Notes: a model not told the origin generated them from the sequence alone. Positions 10,657 through 23,306 are shown, counted from the stretch's first letter. The stretch is DNA of 64,000 nucleotides from Aplidium turbinatum (GCA_918807975.1 OU964931.1:12596251-12660250), one strand, 5' to 3'. Made by a program: numbers and translations.

Positions 10657-11920
10657 CATGCCATAAATGAAGCTGCACTAAAAGTACGAATACAAGATAG
10701 GCTCACATCAAGCTACTAAAACTGGTCAAATAAATTGGACGATGGATGGAAAGCGCGTTCTACTGGACAATTGTGCGCTTAGAAAGCAGTGGCCCATATC
10801 TTACTAAATACAGAGAAGTTACGTTGAACAACAAAATACAGAGATCATAGCAAGAGAGATAGTCGCTGTCCTATGACTCCACGTGACTCGTATCGAGAGT
10901 TTCAAACGCCGCCTTTCTGGCGACAAATGTGGGAGACCTAAACATGACGTTGCCAAGACGAATATGTAAGCAATATCTACGTAACGTTAAAATCAGAGAA
11001 AAAGCATTACAACGGCCCGAAACGACGATGTGTTTGTAACATACCGGCCCCAAAAAGATGATGAGAATTCTCATTTTCTTATAACAAATTCAAATTCAAA
11101 GAACAATTTCAAATCTTCATCTTCTATCTACAGTGTTTCCACTCGAATCTTTGGCATTGGCATAAACACTGTCAGCTAAACACTGTCTAAAAAATTGTAA
11201 TAACACTTTTCAGTCTCAATTTTCGAAAGACATTTATTTAAATAGCTAGTTTAATAGTATGTAGCCTATCAACTGCTTCCAAAAAGAGCCAAATATTGAA
11301 AACAAAGAGCCAAGGGGCCAAACAATTTTTTTGAGGCCAACTACCTCTAAAAAGAGCCAAATTTCACAAATTTGGCCCCAAAAGGGCCAATCTGGCAAGC
11401 CTGGGCTCAGGGGGGCTCGTTCAAGCTTCTATTTTTCAGCTTTTCTGGCTGAACAACAACTTCTCGACTGAACATTGAACAAGTAATACTTTAACAGCTT
11501 TCTCACAACAGAACAGCAAAAAAAACACGAACATAAGTTGATAGCAATCGCCGTTTTCCCTGATTAGGTCCCGTATAGTTAGCTTATTCTATCATGCAAT
11601 CTACATGGTAGTAAATCAAGCTTTTTGCAAAAAGAGCAATAAAGAATGACATAACACATTTTGTGGCTCTTTTGACATTCTAGATGTCCGCGTGTGATGT
11701 GGCTTTTGCATTGAATAGCTTTTCCCACCCATGTGCCCTAAAATTTAGGCTATAGCATTTTTACCAGGAAAGTTTTTGCGTAGCCTACCCACCGTAAAAA
11801 ATAGCAGACCTCAAAAGAATTAACTTTATCCCTCCGAAATGGCTTCCAATTTTCGATTGTATGTTGACAATCCTTGTCATATACCAGATACGATAAAGTT
11901 GCTCAAGAACGTAGTAGCCT
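10657..11920. other. Unassigned sequence with old repeat fragments
   Basis: No gene recognised. Between about 11280 and 11395 the motif AAAGAGCCAAA recurs, and the stretch ends in AATCTGGCAAGCCTG, which looks like the right end of an hAT-like element whose left end I could not find. Confidence 0.4.
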
Positions 11921-11927
11921 ACTAAAC

Positions 11928-12015
11928 ATGATTGCTATAAGTTCTGCTGAAGCCGACCGTGGATTTTCACAAATGAACTTGGTCATCACACCGCTACGAT
12001 CACGGCTGTCTTGGT
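11928..12015 (+). pseudogene. Relic of hAT transposase dimerisation domain
   Basis: One plus-strand frame reads SSAEADRGFSQMNLVITPLR. This matches the conserved ERxFS core of the C-terminal dimerisation domain of hAT transposases. The reading is lost on both sides, so only a fragment survives. Confidence 0.75.
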
Positions 12016-12436
12016 GCTTATACCTTAGCCCATAAAACCAAAGACCTGGCAGACAGGCTATTTGTTTTGTGTAATCTCGTTTGCACCAACTTGGAATATG
12101 CTTTTGCTGTAATTGGAGTTTTTTAAACTGTTCGTTAATAACTAGGCTAAATGAGATTTTAGTGTAACTGTCACATTGGCAGCTTATTGGTTCTTATATA
12201 GCAAATCTGCAACCACAAGCGCTCATTTCAAGAATTGCATTTCCTTACTTTCCCATTGCAGCCAATGTTTTTGAAAGTGTGCGTAGGATTGGCTCATACA
12301 AATAAGTTTACAATTGAGTTAAGAGATTGGAATTAGCTCATGCAAATCGAGTTTCAAGTGTAGGGCTACGCAGTAAAAAAAAGCAAAGGAGATTGAGGTG
12401 TAACAATCAAGCCAAATTTCAAACTTATAATTTTAT

Positions 12437-12902
12437 TCAAAGAAAATGAAGGGGTGTACCAGCAAACATCTATAGGATTGGCCCATGATACAAGAGAAGG
12501 ATCCCCAGAGGATACACACTGATATAAATGAATCAACAAGTGAATAAAAAAATAACAGTTAACCTCTCAAGTACATGTAGCTCCACACAGAGTGAAATTT
12601 ACATGCCTTTTGACTCTTTTTTATTTCTTTAAAAGTATTATTGACCCAAAAAGAACGTCTAAAAAGACATTACGAAAAGTAACTACGGACAAAGGCCAGT
12701 GTTTCGATCTTCCGATCTCTTCAGCGTAGTAAAGTGTCGAAACACTGGCCTTTGTCCGTAGTTACTTTTCGTAATGTCTTTTTAGACGTTCTTTTTGGGT
12801 CAATAATACTTTTAAAGAAATAAAAAAGAGTCAAAAGGCATGTAAATTTCACTCTGTGTGGAGCTACATGTACTTGAGAGGTTAACTGTTATTTTTTTAT
12901 TC
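12437..12902. repeat. Insertion carrying a perfect 170-bp inverted repeat
   Basis: Arms 12538-12707 and 12737-12906 are exact reverse complements over 170 bases by eye, around a 29-nt loop. The insertion is flanked by a 14-bp direct repeat ACTTATAATTTTAT (12423-12436, 12903-12916), longer than DNA-transposon duplications and more like a LINE or Penelope-type insertion. The arms carry GTGTCGAAACACTGG at the loop side. The loop also starts with TCTTCCGATCT, identical to the end of a common sequencing adapter, so an artefact must be considered. Confidence 0.8.
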
Positions 12903-13164
12903 ACTTATAATTTTATATCGGATTCAACCACGTTTTCACGTTTTGTTGCTTCTACCTTTTTCTGTACTTCAAGCTATGTTTTAGCATGGGTTGTTTTTCG
13001 ACATGATGTTCAGAAGTAAAAACAAACTGAACAGTGTTTCCTTTTAAAAAGGTAAACATTGTTGGCTAACCTACACCGATTACTTATACATACTTTGTCT
13101 ATAACAACACAGCTAAGTGTTAGAGCCCCCCCAAATAAAATTTTAGGAATGCACCCCTGGTTAG

Positions 13165-14319
13165 TAGCCTATATGTTTATCGCCAAAAAAGTGGACAAGC
13201 TTCATCAATGAGTCAAATGCAAGCACAGTTACACGTTTAAAAAAAATTGCATTTTTTGATAATTAGAGGCCTATATGCAGCAGGGTTGCCAACCTGTCTT
13301 CACCAAAAAAAGCCAGACCTAGTCACAAAAAAAGCCTAAAAAAAGCCAGAAAAAAATAGCTGGAAAAGCCAGTATAAAAGAGCTGAAACAGCCAAGAAAA
13401 GGCCAATTAGTATTCATTAAACATACATATATAAAAATTGCACAACCAAATAGTGTCCCACCGAACTTTGACTTCAGCGACAACGCAGAAACATAGTTAA
13501 TGAAAAGACAAGCAACTAGAAAATTTTCTCGTTTCGGCTTCAAAACGACATTCGGTCGGACACTATAACTAAATATAAGTTAGAAATTACTGCTCCGACT
13601 GACGCTGACTGAATTTTTTTTCTAAAAAAAACGGGAAAGATAAAATTAAGCCAAAAAAAGCCAAAATTATGTTGGCTTTTTATTAAGTTGACAAAAAATC
13701 GATGAAACATGAAAAAAAGCCAGAAAAAGACTAATTTTTCTGGCTTTTTTTATTTAAAAAAAATAAGCCAAGGGAGTTGAAAAACAGCCAGATTCTCAAA
13801 ATCTGGCTTCAAAAAAGCCAAATTGGTCACCCTGATATGCAGTACAATTTACGGCTAAAAAAAAACAAATTTGTCAGATTCAGCCATTTTATTTTAAGGT
13901 TTCTTTTGCACAGCTACTTGGCAAATGCAGCAACTTAAATTTGATCTTTGAATGAATTTACGTTCAAAAAATTTAAGTTCAAGTATTTCGTGGCAAAAAA
14001 TCTTTTTAATTATGCCAGTTTAAAGTTTTTTAAACAACTAGATTCAAAAACGTAGGCTAAGCTACCCTAATTTCATGCAGAATCGAAGAAATTAAGAATC
14101 AACATCTTACATAACTGTAATAAATCTTTGGAAATCATATGCGAACCGTTGTCGAAAAGTCACATAAAAGTAAAATGTAGTCAAAAATACCAGCAAGAAA
14201 ATTAAAATCCAAAAAACGAGGACATTTGTGCATTTTTGAGTGGCCTTGGAGAATAATTTATTTTCTTGCGAAAAAAGTAGGCTACCACTCCTCCAAATAG
14301 AAGACATATGGTCGCCCGA
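13165..14319. mobile_element. Diverged hAT-like element of family A
   Basis: The left part (AGTAGCCTATATGTTTATCG and following) and the right part (GAGGACATTTGTGCATTTTTG to CATATGGTCGCCC) align with the ends of the element at 1217-2409, with many differences. No clean target duplication was found. A second hAT-like element (13281-13834) has inserted inside it. Confidence 0.65.
13281..13834. mobile_element. Short non-autonomous hAT-like element nested in family A copy
   Basis: 554 bp with related ends (CAGGGTTGCCAACC and, reversed, CAGGGTGACCAA) and a perfect 8-bp duplication ATATGCAG (13273-13280, 13835-13842). The interior is mostly repeats of AAAAAGCCAGA. The duplicated target ATATGCAG is also present, uninterrupted, at the corresponding place in the 1217-2409 copy. 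Confidence 0.85.
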
Positions 14320-14366
14320 GTTTCATGCCTGATTTTGAACTATGAACGAAGAAACAGCAAGATCAA

Positions 14367-14510
14367 ACGGCGCTGGTTCGACTCTTCGAATGTGGATTGT
14401 ACACTTGCATAATGCGCATTTTAATGACAGCTTTTCATTCAACGTCACCTTCTGGATGAAATAGTTTACAAACATCAACCCTTCAACAACAAGCTGAAAC
14501 TTCACTCGGT
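14367..14510 (+). repeat. tRNA-derived SINE, decayed copy 2
   Basis: From GGCGCTGGTTCGACTC onward this follows the B box and body of the SINE at 58914-59212 with many substitutions. The start and the AACC tail are missing. Confidence 0.65.
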
Positions 14511-14635
14511 AGGCTCTTCAACACAGGACAGTTTTCCTTGCAAATCAGCTGATTTCAGTCATGCGACTCAGCACGTCATATTCTGACCGATTTACTCGAA
14601 AGATTGTGGTGCAAAAAAAATATGTGAATGTATCG

Positions 14636-14726
14636 CCACAAGCAGCGTGGCCTAATGGGTTAAGCCTTAAGGTTAAGGCAAGGGAATAGTCATTTCGATT
14701 GAGTGGGTTCGATTCCCACCCTGTGG
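14636..14726 (+). repeat. tRNA-like SINE head of a second family
   Basis: It contains an A box-like TGGCCTAATGGG and a perfect B box GGTTCGATTCC. The middle does not fold simply into an anticodon arm. A related sequence (shared AGTCATTTC, B box, then a T-rich stretch) lies on the minus strand at 61451-61535, so this is a repeat family rather than a single tRNA gene. Confidence 0.6.
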
Positions 14727-14799
14727 TATTGTTCTTTTTTCTGCAACTGAACTGAGTGGAAGAAGGATCTGTAATCAATTGAGTTTATAAGGAAAATTG

Positions 14800-15925
14800 T
14801 TCTACTTTTCTTAACCAATGCGCCGCAGCGCAATGGTGGTAGCTAGTTCGCACGGAAAACTGTCACACGTTAAAGTGCCTATACCACTTCACTCTGTCAA
14901 ACGGTAAAAGCTCGAACATGTCCATAAATTTGAGAAGCAGAGAAAAAGCCGTGAGGAAAAAGTGTGTTTCTCATTGCACACCTACGGATTTGAACCATTC
15001 TTTTTCTTATTTTGTCGTTTTTCAAAGATGCTTTCTCGGTCCGAGGTTAAAAATTTCCATAAACAAACGCTGCGCCATAATGATTAATAAATCTTTGAAG
15101 AACATAATGCAAGCCGCACGCTTCTAATTTTGCTTCGTAGCCTATTCTGTGTTTTGAAATTATTATTTTTGCTTCAAATGAAGCAAAGTTGTCTGGACTT
15201 TTAGCGAGATCAAGATAGGCTAAAGAAGTTTTACGACGAAATAAGATGTTTAACTTGAAGCATCTTAGCCTAACCTATTTTCCAGGATAGGCTATCGCAC
15301 ACATAGATGACTTTACTTTACCTCACTTTAAAGTCTTCCCATTAGCTTTGCATCATGCTGTTTTTTATGACAATATGGTCCAACCAGGCTATATTTCAGC
15401 CTATCCTAAGAATCCACAGGCTACTTTACAAAAAATTAATAACTTTTCGGTTAGTTCCAACTAAACGAAGAATGAAACAACAGATTTACAGTAAATATTT
15501 ACAAGATTAAAAACTCAAAAACAGCAAAGATAAGTACACACGTAATTATAATTATTAGTTTACTGGAGTGCATTTTTACTGCGAAACCTTTTAGTTTTGA
15601 AAACTTTCTTCACTGCTTAATTTCCAGAAAGTCTCTTGGGATTTGTATTTCCTTGAAACCAAGAACGCTGGGTATCATTGAAGCTCGCAGAGTTCAACCG
15701 GAAATTCTGTTTGCTGTGTCTCTACATTAACTTTCGTGCAATTGAAGTGCCTTTTGAGGTTAGGTTTTATTCTATGAAAAATTTTAATCTTTTCTTAAGT
15801 CGTAAAATTTGAACTACAAGCTCGAATTTCAGAAGTTGTTCAATACCAAGAAACATATGATGTTGCGATGTTGCATACACACGATAAACGAATACCGAGA
15901 ATACTGTCCACTGGTCACATCTCGG
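14800..15925. other. Intergenic, nothing recognised
   Basis: AT-rich, with no domain-bearing frame and no repeat ends found. Confidence 0.4.
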
Positions 15926-15931
15926 CCATTT

Positions 15932-16007
15932 AAATCAGTAGTTTTTCCATTGATTCAACCTCTGCAGACGTTGAATCGACAAAAATAAGACCAATTTTGC
16001 TAGCTGT
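15932..16007. repeat. Short palindromic repeat, copy 1
   Basis: The core CATTGATTCAAC, CTGCAGACG and GTTGAATCGAC forms a near-perfect hairpin flanked by AT-rich arms and ATTTTGCTAGCTG. It belongs to a family also seen at 23232, 39041 and 40827. Confidence 0.7.
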
Positions 16008-16736
16008 AATCTGGACCTGTATGTAAACCACACCGTTTTTAAATATCATATTGCTTCGTCTAAATGACGTTCATACCGACTTACCTAACGCTTACACGGT
16101 GATTTATTTGTACACAAAAACCAAGCGCTTGTGGTTTTAAACTAAAAACATTATTGATCATAAAAACGTAAGTGATGCTGCTCTAAATTTTAAAGTATCT
16201 TAATTTCTTAGAAACGTTATTTTTCGTTTGCAGCTGTCCTTCCTCTGGGGACCAAGCCTCTTAGTCTTATCACATGTTTTTTCAACTCGTTGCCTGGAAA
16301 AGTTTTGTAAAGAAAACATAGGATGCCTTGTACTGTTTTAGGAACTTTCAATATGACAATTGTGCAAGGGCCTCTATTTTAGTTTTTCGATGACTTCAGT
16401 GACTTCCTTGACTTTACGCTGTCTTGCTTAATGCTCAGTTGTGCATTATTTTATTTATTTATTTACCGTATAAAATTAGTGTGTTTTTGTGCAAAAAGCC
16501 CTTTGACTGTACAACTGCAATGTTCGTTGGTGCTTCTTGCTTATGTATTTGCTCACTTAGTATTTGACTTATGAAATTGAAAGGTAAATAAACAATGTCT
16601 CTAAGACGCTTATGAGATTGTCTACCAAGAAAGAAAGGTTTTTAAACAGCACAGTCATGGGTATAGAAACAAGGGTATAAAAGCGCGAAAAAAAAATATA
16701 GAAACATACTCTATTTGTAAATAAATAATGTCGGCG

Positions 16737-17260
16737 TTACAAAACTTTAGCGAAAACATACTTTTTATTTTTAAAAGTCTCCTGGAATGGTTTATTGTTT
16801 GAACAAGTTTGACAATCGAGTATATGATCTTTAATGGCGCTTTTTCTGTTGAGAGCAGTTAAATCCAAATGGTTCCTCACTCTTGTGGAATTGCATTTAG
16901 AATTGTACGTAAATGCTTCACCAAATTTGATATTAAAATCCATGAGGCTTTGCTCATAAAATCTTGCAATCCTCGCCTCAATAGGCATCTGTTTGCCGCA
17001 AGCCCCTCCTATACTGCTAAATGTCTTCTCGTAATTTGTGCTTTTTCCTAGGCAATTAAGCGTCATGTGATTTTGCCTCTCCTCTGCCTTGCCGTTTCAT
17101 TCCTATGCGTTTTTTTTGTGTATGTAGATCAGATCTGTAACTTCAGTTATGAAGAATATCAGTCAGTTGGTTACTTGAAAAAGGCTAACATGAGTATAGC
17201 CGAAAACGTTTGTAATTTTTAGTTTATTTTCGTGTTATTATGTAATTTATATGAAATGTC
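16737..17260. repeat. Possible Penelope-like element fragment
   Basis: The minus-strand frame 16737-17066 ends with a stretch containing RKSAIKDHILDCQTC that recalls the C-terminal part of Penelope-like ORFs. On the plus strand 17165-17215 carries a small hairpin followed by AGCCGAAAACGTTTG, a pattern I associate with Penelope-like termini. The two lie on opposite strands, so the parts may not belong together. Confidence 0.3.
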
Positions 17261-17299
17261 GTCTGGTTGTTAAGTTTTATTTATCTATGGTTAAAAAAA

Positions 17300-17717
17300 T
17301 CACCTCTACAAAAAAAATCCTTAATATGCAATGTATTTCTAGAAGGTTCTGCATACGTGTATAAGACTAGAAGGTTCTCCAACTGGATCGAACAATTTAT
17401 CAGATAGTACGTTGTAGTGACGTCACAAAGATGTTTACGGGAAGTAAAACTTGACCAGAACAATGAGTTCTTATGACGTAACATTGTCGTACCTTCTGGA
17501 AGTTACTGGTCAAAACAAACCTGCTTTACAGTAAATAGTGGCGGAATTTGCGGAATTGATATAGAGATTGCATTCAAGTCCTTCAAGAATTTTTATTAAA
17601 AATCAAGTAGAACTATTCGACCATTTATTTGACTGTTTTACGTTGATATCTCAATAAACTACATCATTAATCTTTTCCAAGTCCCTTTTCTGGTAAGTGA
17701 TAGAAAGCATCGTGACA
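17300..17717 (+). repeat. Old solo LTR related to the Gag-only element
   Basis: In plus orientation it follows the reverse complement of the 7171-7763 LTR. Shared pieces include GAGTTC near 17464, GTTACTGG, AAATAGTGG, and the final stretch AATAAACTACATCATTAATC to CGTGACA at 17717. Divergence is high, so it is much older than the 7-10 kb element. No internal region or partner LTR is adjacent, which suggests a solo LTR. The left edge is approximate. Confidence 0.65.
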
Positions 17718-19150
17718 AACAGTTTGTTAATAATTACATGAAAAATTGTTTGCTAATTATACTAACTGCTCTTGTCAAAAACAATTACATTGCATTTATT
17801 AAAGCATGCAATGTGGTGCAATTAATTGTCTATAAAAATATCTTCAACATTCTGATCATGGAAAAGATTCATGCGCCGTAAATGAAATGTTCGTATTATT
17901 GCAACGTAAACTTCGTGAATGGTGTCTTGAATTTTATTATACTCGAATTGGTTTTTGAGTTTGCAGCAGACATAAATCAAAAAGTGTGAAAAGTCATGTT
18001 ATAAAATTGTCGTATAAATAGGGTTTTGCTTGTGGAGAGCTGCCTACAAATTGGTAGGCCTATGAGTTGGGATTTAATAAACACAAAATCGTGCAAGGTT
18101 ATTAAAGGATAATTACAACACTAGCAATTTACCGAGAAAGATCGCCGCCTGTGGGCATGAAAGTTAAATGCAATGTCTTATGTTTTTTTCAATATTTCTA
18201 AAATGTCTTTGAAAAAAATCCAAACCACTTACGACATTTCTGTTATTTGATTTCGTCATTCAATGGCAGAACACAATATAAACTGACCGATCACGCCAAT
18301 TACTTCGCCTATCTTTAAGTGTTTTTTTTATTGTGCTTTTTCAAATTTTGTGTCTGGCTCACAAATTTGCAGCATGTTGCAGAACAGACTGCGTGATTTC
18401 TAAATCGTTGTTTCGCAAAATAAAATGCAAATTCACGACAAATTTTGTTTGATACAATAAAAGAATGTCTAACGCTAAAGCAATAAACTTAATTTATTAT
18501 TGTTCTTTTGTACACATGCAAGTCTTTATCAGTACAATTTCTAAAACAAATGACAAGACATGACATGACAAGACAAATTGACTTATGAAAAATACTTCAC
18601 ATATGCAAAATGGAGTAGCTTCAGTTTAAGTTAGCTGTTAAAATTAACAAAAATTTAAGGTTTTTTTTTATTTTTCTGCTAATGTACTGACTTAACTATT
18701 AATTATTAAATCTTCAGTATTGCTTTAGAGACATATTCTTTCAAACAGATAACTTGAACAAATAGCCTGCTGCCCCATTGTTACACGTGACCGGTTATTT
18801 TAGTTTATAATCTTATTTAATCTAATTTCAGCGAATTTATCGTCTTAGCGTACCTAAGGCTTTCTTTTATTGTAGCATATCATTCCTGAGCAATATCAGG
18901 CAATGCATTCATCAGAGGATCATTGATGAAATCAAGAGAGGTTGTTTTATGCAAAGTTCAGTGACTGATTTTTATGTGGTGTGTTCATTTGGTACTGACA
19001 TATTCTACAGCAAGGTTGTCTCCACAGGGAAAAATGGAAATAAAATTACCGTCCCAAAAATACACCTTGACCACCAAAAATAAGTAGCCTAATGTTTTGA
19101 GGGATTTAAAATATAACCAAGAAAAATTGCCAGAAACAGCCGTTTCACTC
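17718..19150. other. Intergenic, nothing recognised
   Basis: AT-rich sequence without identifiable coding or repeat structure. Confidence 0.4.
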
Positions 19151-19299
19151 ATATCCAGTAGCGTTGGCAGGCGGGGTCCAGGGATGGTTTTAAGAGCCCA
19201 TAACATTTCCAAGTGACCCGTGAACTTGAAGAAACTACCTATAGTACCTCGTATTTTTGAAAACAGTGCGCTTTTTTTAGAAGTTTCTTGATTGGGGGT

Positions 19300-20712
19300 C
19301 AGTGCCAGATTAACCATTAGGCAAAGTAGGCACGTGCCTACAGGCCAGTCAAAAATCCAGGCCACTTTAAAATCGGTAGAAATTTAGTCATGTTTTCAAA
19401 ATATTTATTTTCTAAACTAATAAGTAGGGCCATTTTTATTTTGACCTAAAAAAATATTTTTTTGACTTTATTTTTATCAAATTTTGACTTTATTTTGATC
19501 TAACGAAATTGCTTGTTTGTTGAGTGCACAGTTCTTCCTTGAATTGATACCAGTTACCCAAAAATAATATTTTGTCGATTTCGGACCCAAACGTAGCCTA
19601 ATATTTTGTCCAAAAGTCAAGGTGTTTTATAGCGATAGATTCAGGTAGACTGTGTTATTTTGTCCTTGTGGAAAGGGCATTTTGCCCCGATTTTCTCCGC
19701 ATGATAAATTAATTTCATCAGGAAAATCTCGAGAAAGGTCTAAATCTGAAAGCGATTTAACTTGCTTAGGCATTTTTGTATTACAGAATGTCAGTAGGCT
19801 ATTCGTAAAATCCAAACTGTTGATCTTCGAAAAGACCACGTTTGTGAAGAGAAGTGTTTTATAAGAATTAATTAAATACGTAACAATGAATAAACAATGG
19901 ACAATTTGCGATAAAAGTTACTGCTGATCCAAGTGGGCATTGTGACATATTTCCTGCTTTTATGGGTTGATATGGTTTAATTGTGTCGCAGTTCCTGATT
20001 TACAATGCTTCCACAAGGATTTTGACAAAAATTACTCTCAAGAAACACAAAAAGTTTGTCAAAAGCCATAATATGACAAATCATAATTTGACAAATTTTG
20101 ACTTTATTTTGACCTATAAGCTTCTTAGAAACACTCCCCTAGGTGCTGAAAACAACTTTATTCTTTGATTCGTGGACATCAGACAAGGTCCTTAAAAAAA
20201 TTGACTTTATTGACTTTTGTGGGCCCGACTAATAAGCATTTATCTTAACAACTCTGTTTTTCCAGATGAATTAAAGGTTGCAAAAATCGTTAAACTGGTG
20301 TTTATAATGCATTTTCGAACAGTGAAGTAGCACTTAGAATGTACTTGTCTAATGGCTACGAATTGCTCGGGGGAACGCTCGTTTTCACAACTGAAACGAA
20401 TTAAAGACGTCAAACGATCAACAATGTGTCAACAACGTCTTGGTACACAGGCACTTTTGTGTATTGAAAGCGATCTACTCCGTAATATTGACCTTCAAAA
20501 ATTAGTTAACGCGTTTTCAATCGCAAAAACGCGCAAAGTTGTTATTTAGTTAAGCATATGACCAAGTTTTTGCACGGTACTCTGTGTTATAGTTGCAACA
20601 ATGATCTTTGTGACAATGATTTGGTAACACTGATCATTCTAATTTTTTAGTTGGCCACCCTGATTTTCGGGCCACTTATAAAATGTGCCTACAGACCCTT
20701 AATCCGGCACTG
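19300..20712 (+). mobile_element. hAT element, decayed, nested
   Basis: The terminal inverted repeats (CAGTGCCAGATTAA and, reversed, CAGTGCCGGATTAA) are of typical hAT form, flanked by a perfect 8-bp duplication TTGGGGGT (19292-19299, 20713-20720). A fragment of the transposase C-terminus survives at 20352-20549. Confidence 0.9.
20352..20549 (+). pseudogene. hAT transposase C-terminal fragment
   Basis: This 65-codon frame contains CSGERSFSQLKRIKDVKRST and ALLCIESDLLRNID, the hallmark of the hAT dimerisation domain. The DDE catalytic core is not recognisable upstream, so only the tail of the transposase remains. Confidence 0.85.
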
Positions 20713-22027
20713 TTGGGGGTCCGAGGATCTCATTGATACAAGGCCCAAATTACCCTCTCAACGGTGCTGCACATATCGATAAGTAAATTACTTATCAAAT
20801 GAGATCAACTTTTGTAACCAAATTTCATTTCTATTAAGAAAAAGCATTGTTTCATTTTAAAAAGTTTTGCTTGCGCTAGTGTAAACTGACTATTTATTTC
20901 AGTTTATGCGTGTTAGGCTACTCTTGTTTAGAGTTTATTCTAGTTTTTAACTTTTTAACGTTGAAAACAGGGCCGGATTTAGCTGATGGGGGGCCTGAGG
21001 CACTTTTAGATGAGGGGCCCACGTGCAAAAATTTTTTTTGCGCCTATGGCGCGAAAAACCACCTCTGCGTCAACAGTAGCATTAACACTTTGCTCCTCAA
21101 AGGGAGGCCAGATTTGGCCCCCCCCTCATATTTCCTTTGATTATTTGAAGCACAGTAACGCCATGCACTTGGTTTTTCTTGACTTTTCCTAAAATTGCCA
21201 GGCGGATCTGATGATATTAAATTTGATGCTAACAGTTGTGTAGTTTTCTTGTAAATTCAAGATTTTGGTGAATTTTTGCTATTTCTAGCTAACTTCCAAC
21301 AAAGCGTGAAATGGATTACATTGCGATAACAAGCCATAAGCTCATAATTGCTTCGTGCATCGATATGCGCGAGCAGAGAGAAACATCCTCTTGTTTTCCA
21401 TTGTTTGGTTTGACCTCAGTAACACAAAGCGCGTTATTTCTTACGTTACAAAAGAAAAGCCAGTGATCACAAAGCTGTTAATTAGAAAAAATAATAGCAA
21501 ACGTTTTTTGCGTTATCAGCTCTACAAAGAAGAATAGCAATCCATGATCAAAATAGTAGGCTATGTAGGCCACAAACTATTCAAAACAGTTGTTTCAAGC
21601 AGATAATATTCATTGACGAATAAAAAGCGTTACAATAAGAAATCTTGGGTAAAGGCACGAAAACCTGGTTTCGAAATAAATGTTCTATGGAAATACTCTC
21701 ATTGACAAGCATTGCAATTGCGGAAATGTATGACTGCAAATGCTTTTGGGAGAAGCCGTAGAGAAATAGCGTTTTTGCAAACAGTAATTGTGAGATACAC
21801 TCAAAATTATGAGATAGGCTCCATTTACACGTAGCAGCTAACTCGATGGCGTCCCTTCCCTGCTTTATGTCGCCTACTTGTTCTTATGTCCTGCATTTTT
21901 GTTTCACCGTGCACTGTGTGTTGTTCCAAAGAGCGCAAAATAAAGATGATAATGCCTCATGTACAATACAAAATATTTTGTAATGTAGACAAGGCATAAA
22001 GTTAGGCGTCACATTAAACAAAAAACA

Positions 22028-22090
22028 AATCAGCTTTCTTGATCATTGATTCAACATCTGAATACGTTGCGCCAATGTACAGTATAAGAG
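22028..22090. repeat. Short palindromic repeat, degenerate copy
   Basis: CATTGATTCAACATCTGAATACG followed by a weakened opposite arm, inside the hAT-like element. Assigned by resemblance to the other copies. Confidence 0.45.
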
Positions 22091-23231
22091 GCCGGCTATT
22101 GTGAAGATCCGCCATTTATAAACGATCCGATTATACCAAAAGTGAGACAAACTAGTGGATCAAAGAATGAACAGACAATGCTGAGGAAACTAAATCTAAG
22201 TGACGAACAATACCGATGTCTTCATTTATCTTGGAAAAATGCTGCCTGAACTTATCAACAAAAAATACAGTAAATAACGGCAAGGATCCCGAAAGCAGAA
22301 TTTGCTCGACTTTGGCATGAATTTAGTCAGACATCTACAGTAATAATTCCACACATACAATAACGGGCTCTCAACGGCTGGAAGATACATAATAATCAAC
22401 CTGGTTCTGGGCGGTTTGTGTAACAGCTTAGGGGAAGACACTACTTGAAATGATGCACCACAAAAAAGATTTTCAATGAAGACTGAGTCTAAAAACCGAT
22501 GTGGATTATGCTTCACAATGACTTCAAGTTTAGGACAGAAAAGGCACAAAAATATCACGATAAAAATAAAGACCTTTGGGAAATTTTCGAGAATCATAAC
22601 ACGATGCAAATACCAAAAACGCGTAGTTTGCATGCTGGTCTAAGCTGGCCGGCAACAAAAAAGGTAGACAATACAGGCAGTTTATAATTCGATAACAGCG
22701 CAATAAACATTATAAATACGTAAACCGACAATTTTCTTTTACAAACATATTACGTCTAATAGTAAATTTTCCCCCAACAATTTTTTGTAAAGCGCTTGCA
22801 AACCACGGTTTTGTAAAATAATTCATCATTATTATTTTTTTTTACTTCTCGGATATTGTAAAACGTCATCAGCAAAATCACAAAAAGATTTCATTACTTC
22901 AATGTAGTAGGCCTAAGAATTTTTTATAGAATTGTAGCCACGTTGTTTCAACAAAGAAGCCATTTTTTGGCAATAGAAAGTTATAGAAAATAATTTGCAA
23001 TCATGCAAATGTTTGGAAAGAATTTAGGAAGTCTTCTCACAATCTGGCACAAAATGATTATGTTTATTGTATCTCTGCAATATTTTTTACGACAAACTTT
23101 GAAACTTCGTTATAATCATTTTTATCTTTGAAGTCAAAAGTTAATTTTTTTTTTTGGCCAGAAACATAATCGCTGCCTTGCTGATGTTGTCGCCTTTACG
23201 CGTATTTTTTGTGCTTCAAACAATAAGGACC

Positions 23232-23306
23232 CAGTCAGCAATCCAGTCCTTTTACATTGATTCAACATTTGTAAACGTTAAATTTATGTAGATTTGCTGA
23301 CTGTGG
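23232..23306. repeat. Short palindromic repeat, copy 2
   Basis: It begins AGTCAGCAATC and ends GATTTGCTGACT, with a central TTTACATTGATTCAAC and GTTAAATTTATGTA. The whole 75 bp folds into one imperfect hairpin. Confidence 0.7.

Larger units (their letters stand above)
19152..20785 (+). repeat. Dispersed repeat, split by an hAT insertion
   Basis: Segments 19152-19299 and 20713-20785 together match the uninterrupted repeat at 36002-36215 (shared CCAGTAGCGTTG, ACTTGAAGAAAC-like and CGAGGATCTCATTG motifs). The intervening 1413 bp is the hAT-like element at 19300-20712. Confidence 0.75.

Noticed and set aside
22226-22633. 135-residue minus-strand frame inside the large hAT-like element
   Set aside because: No similarity to transposases or any family I recognise; interrupted context and biased composition.
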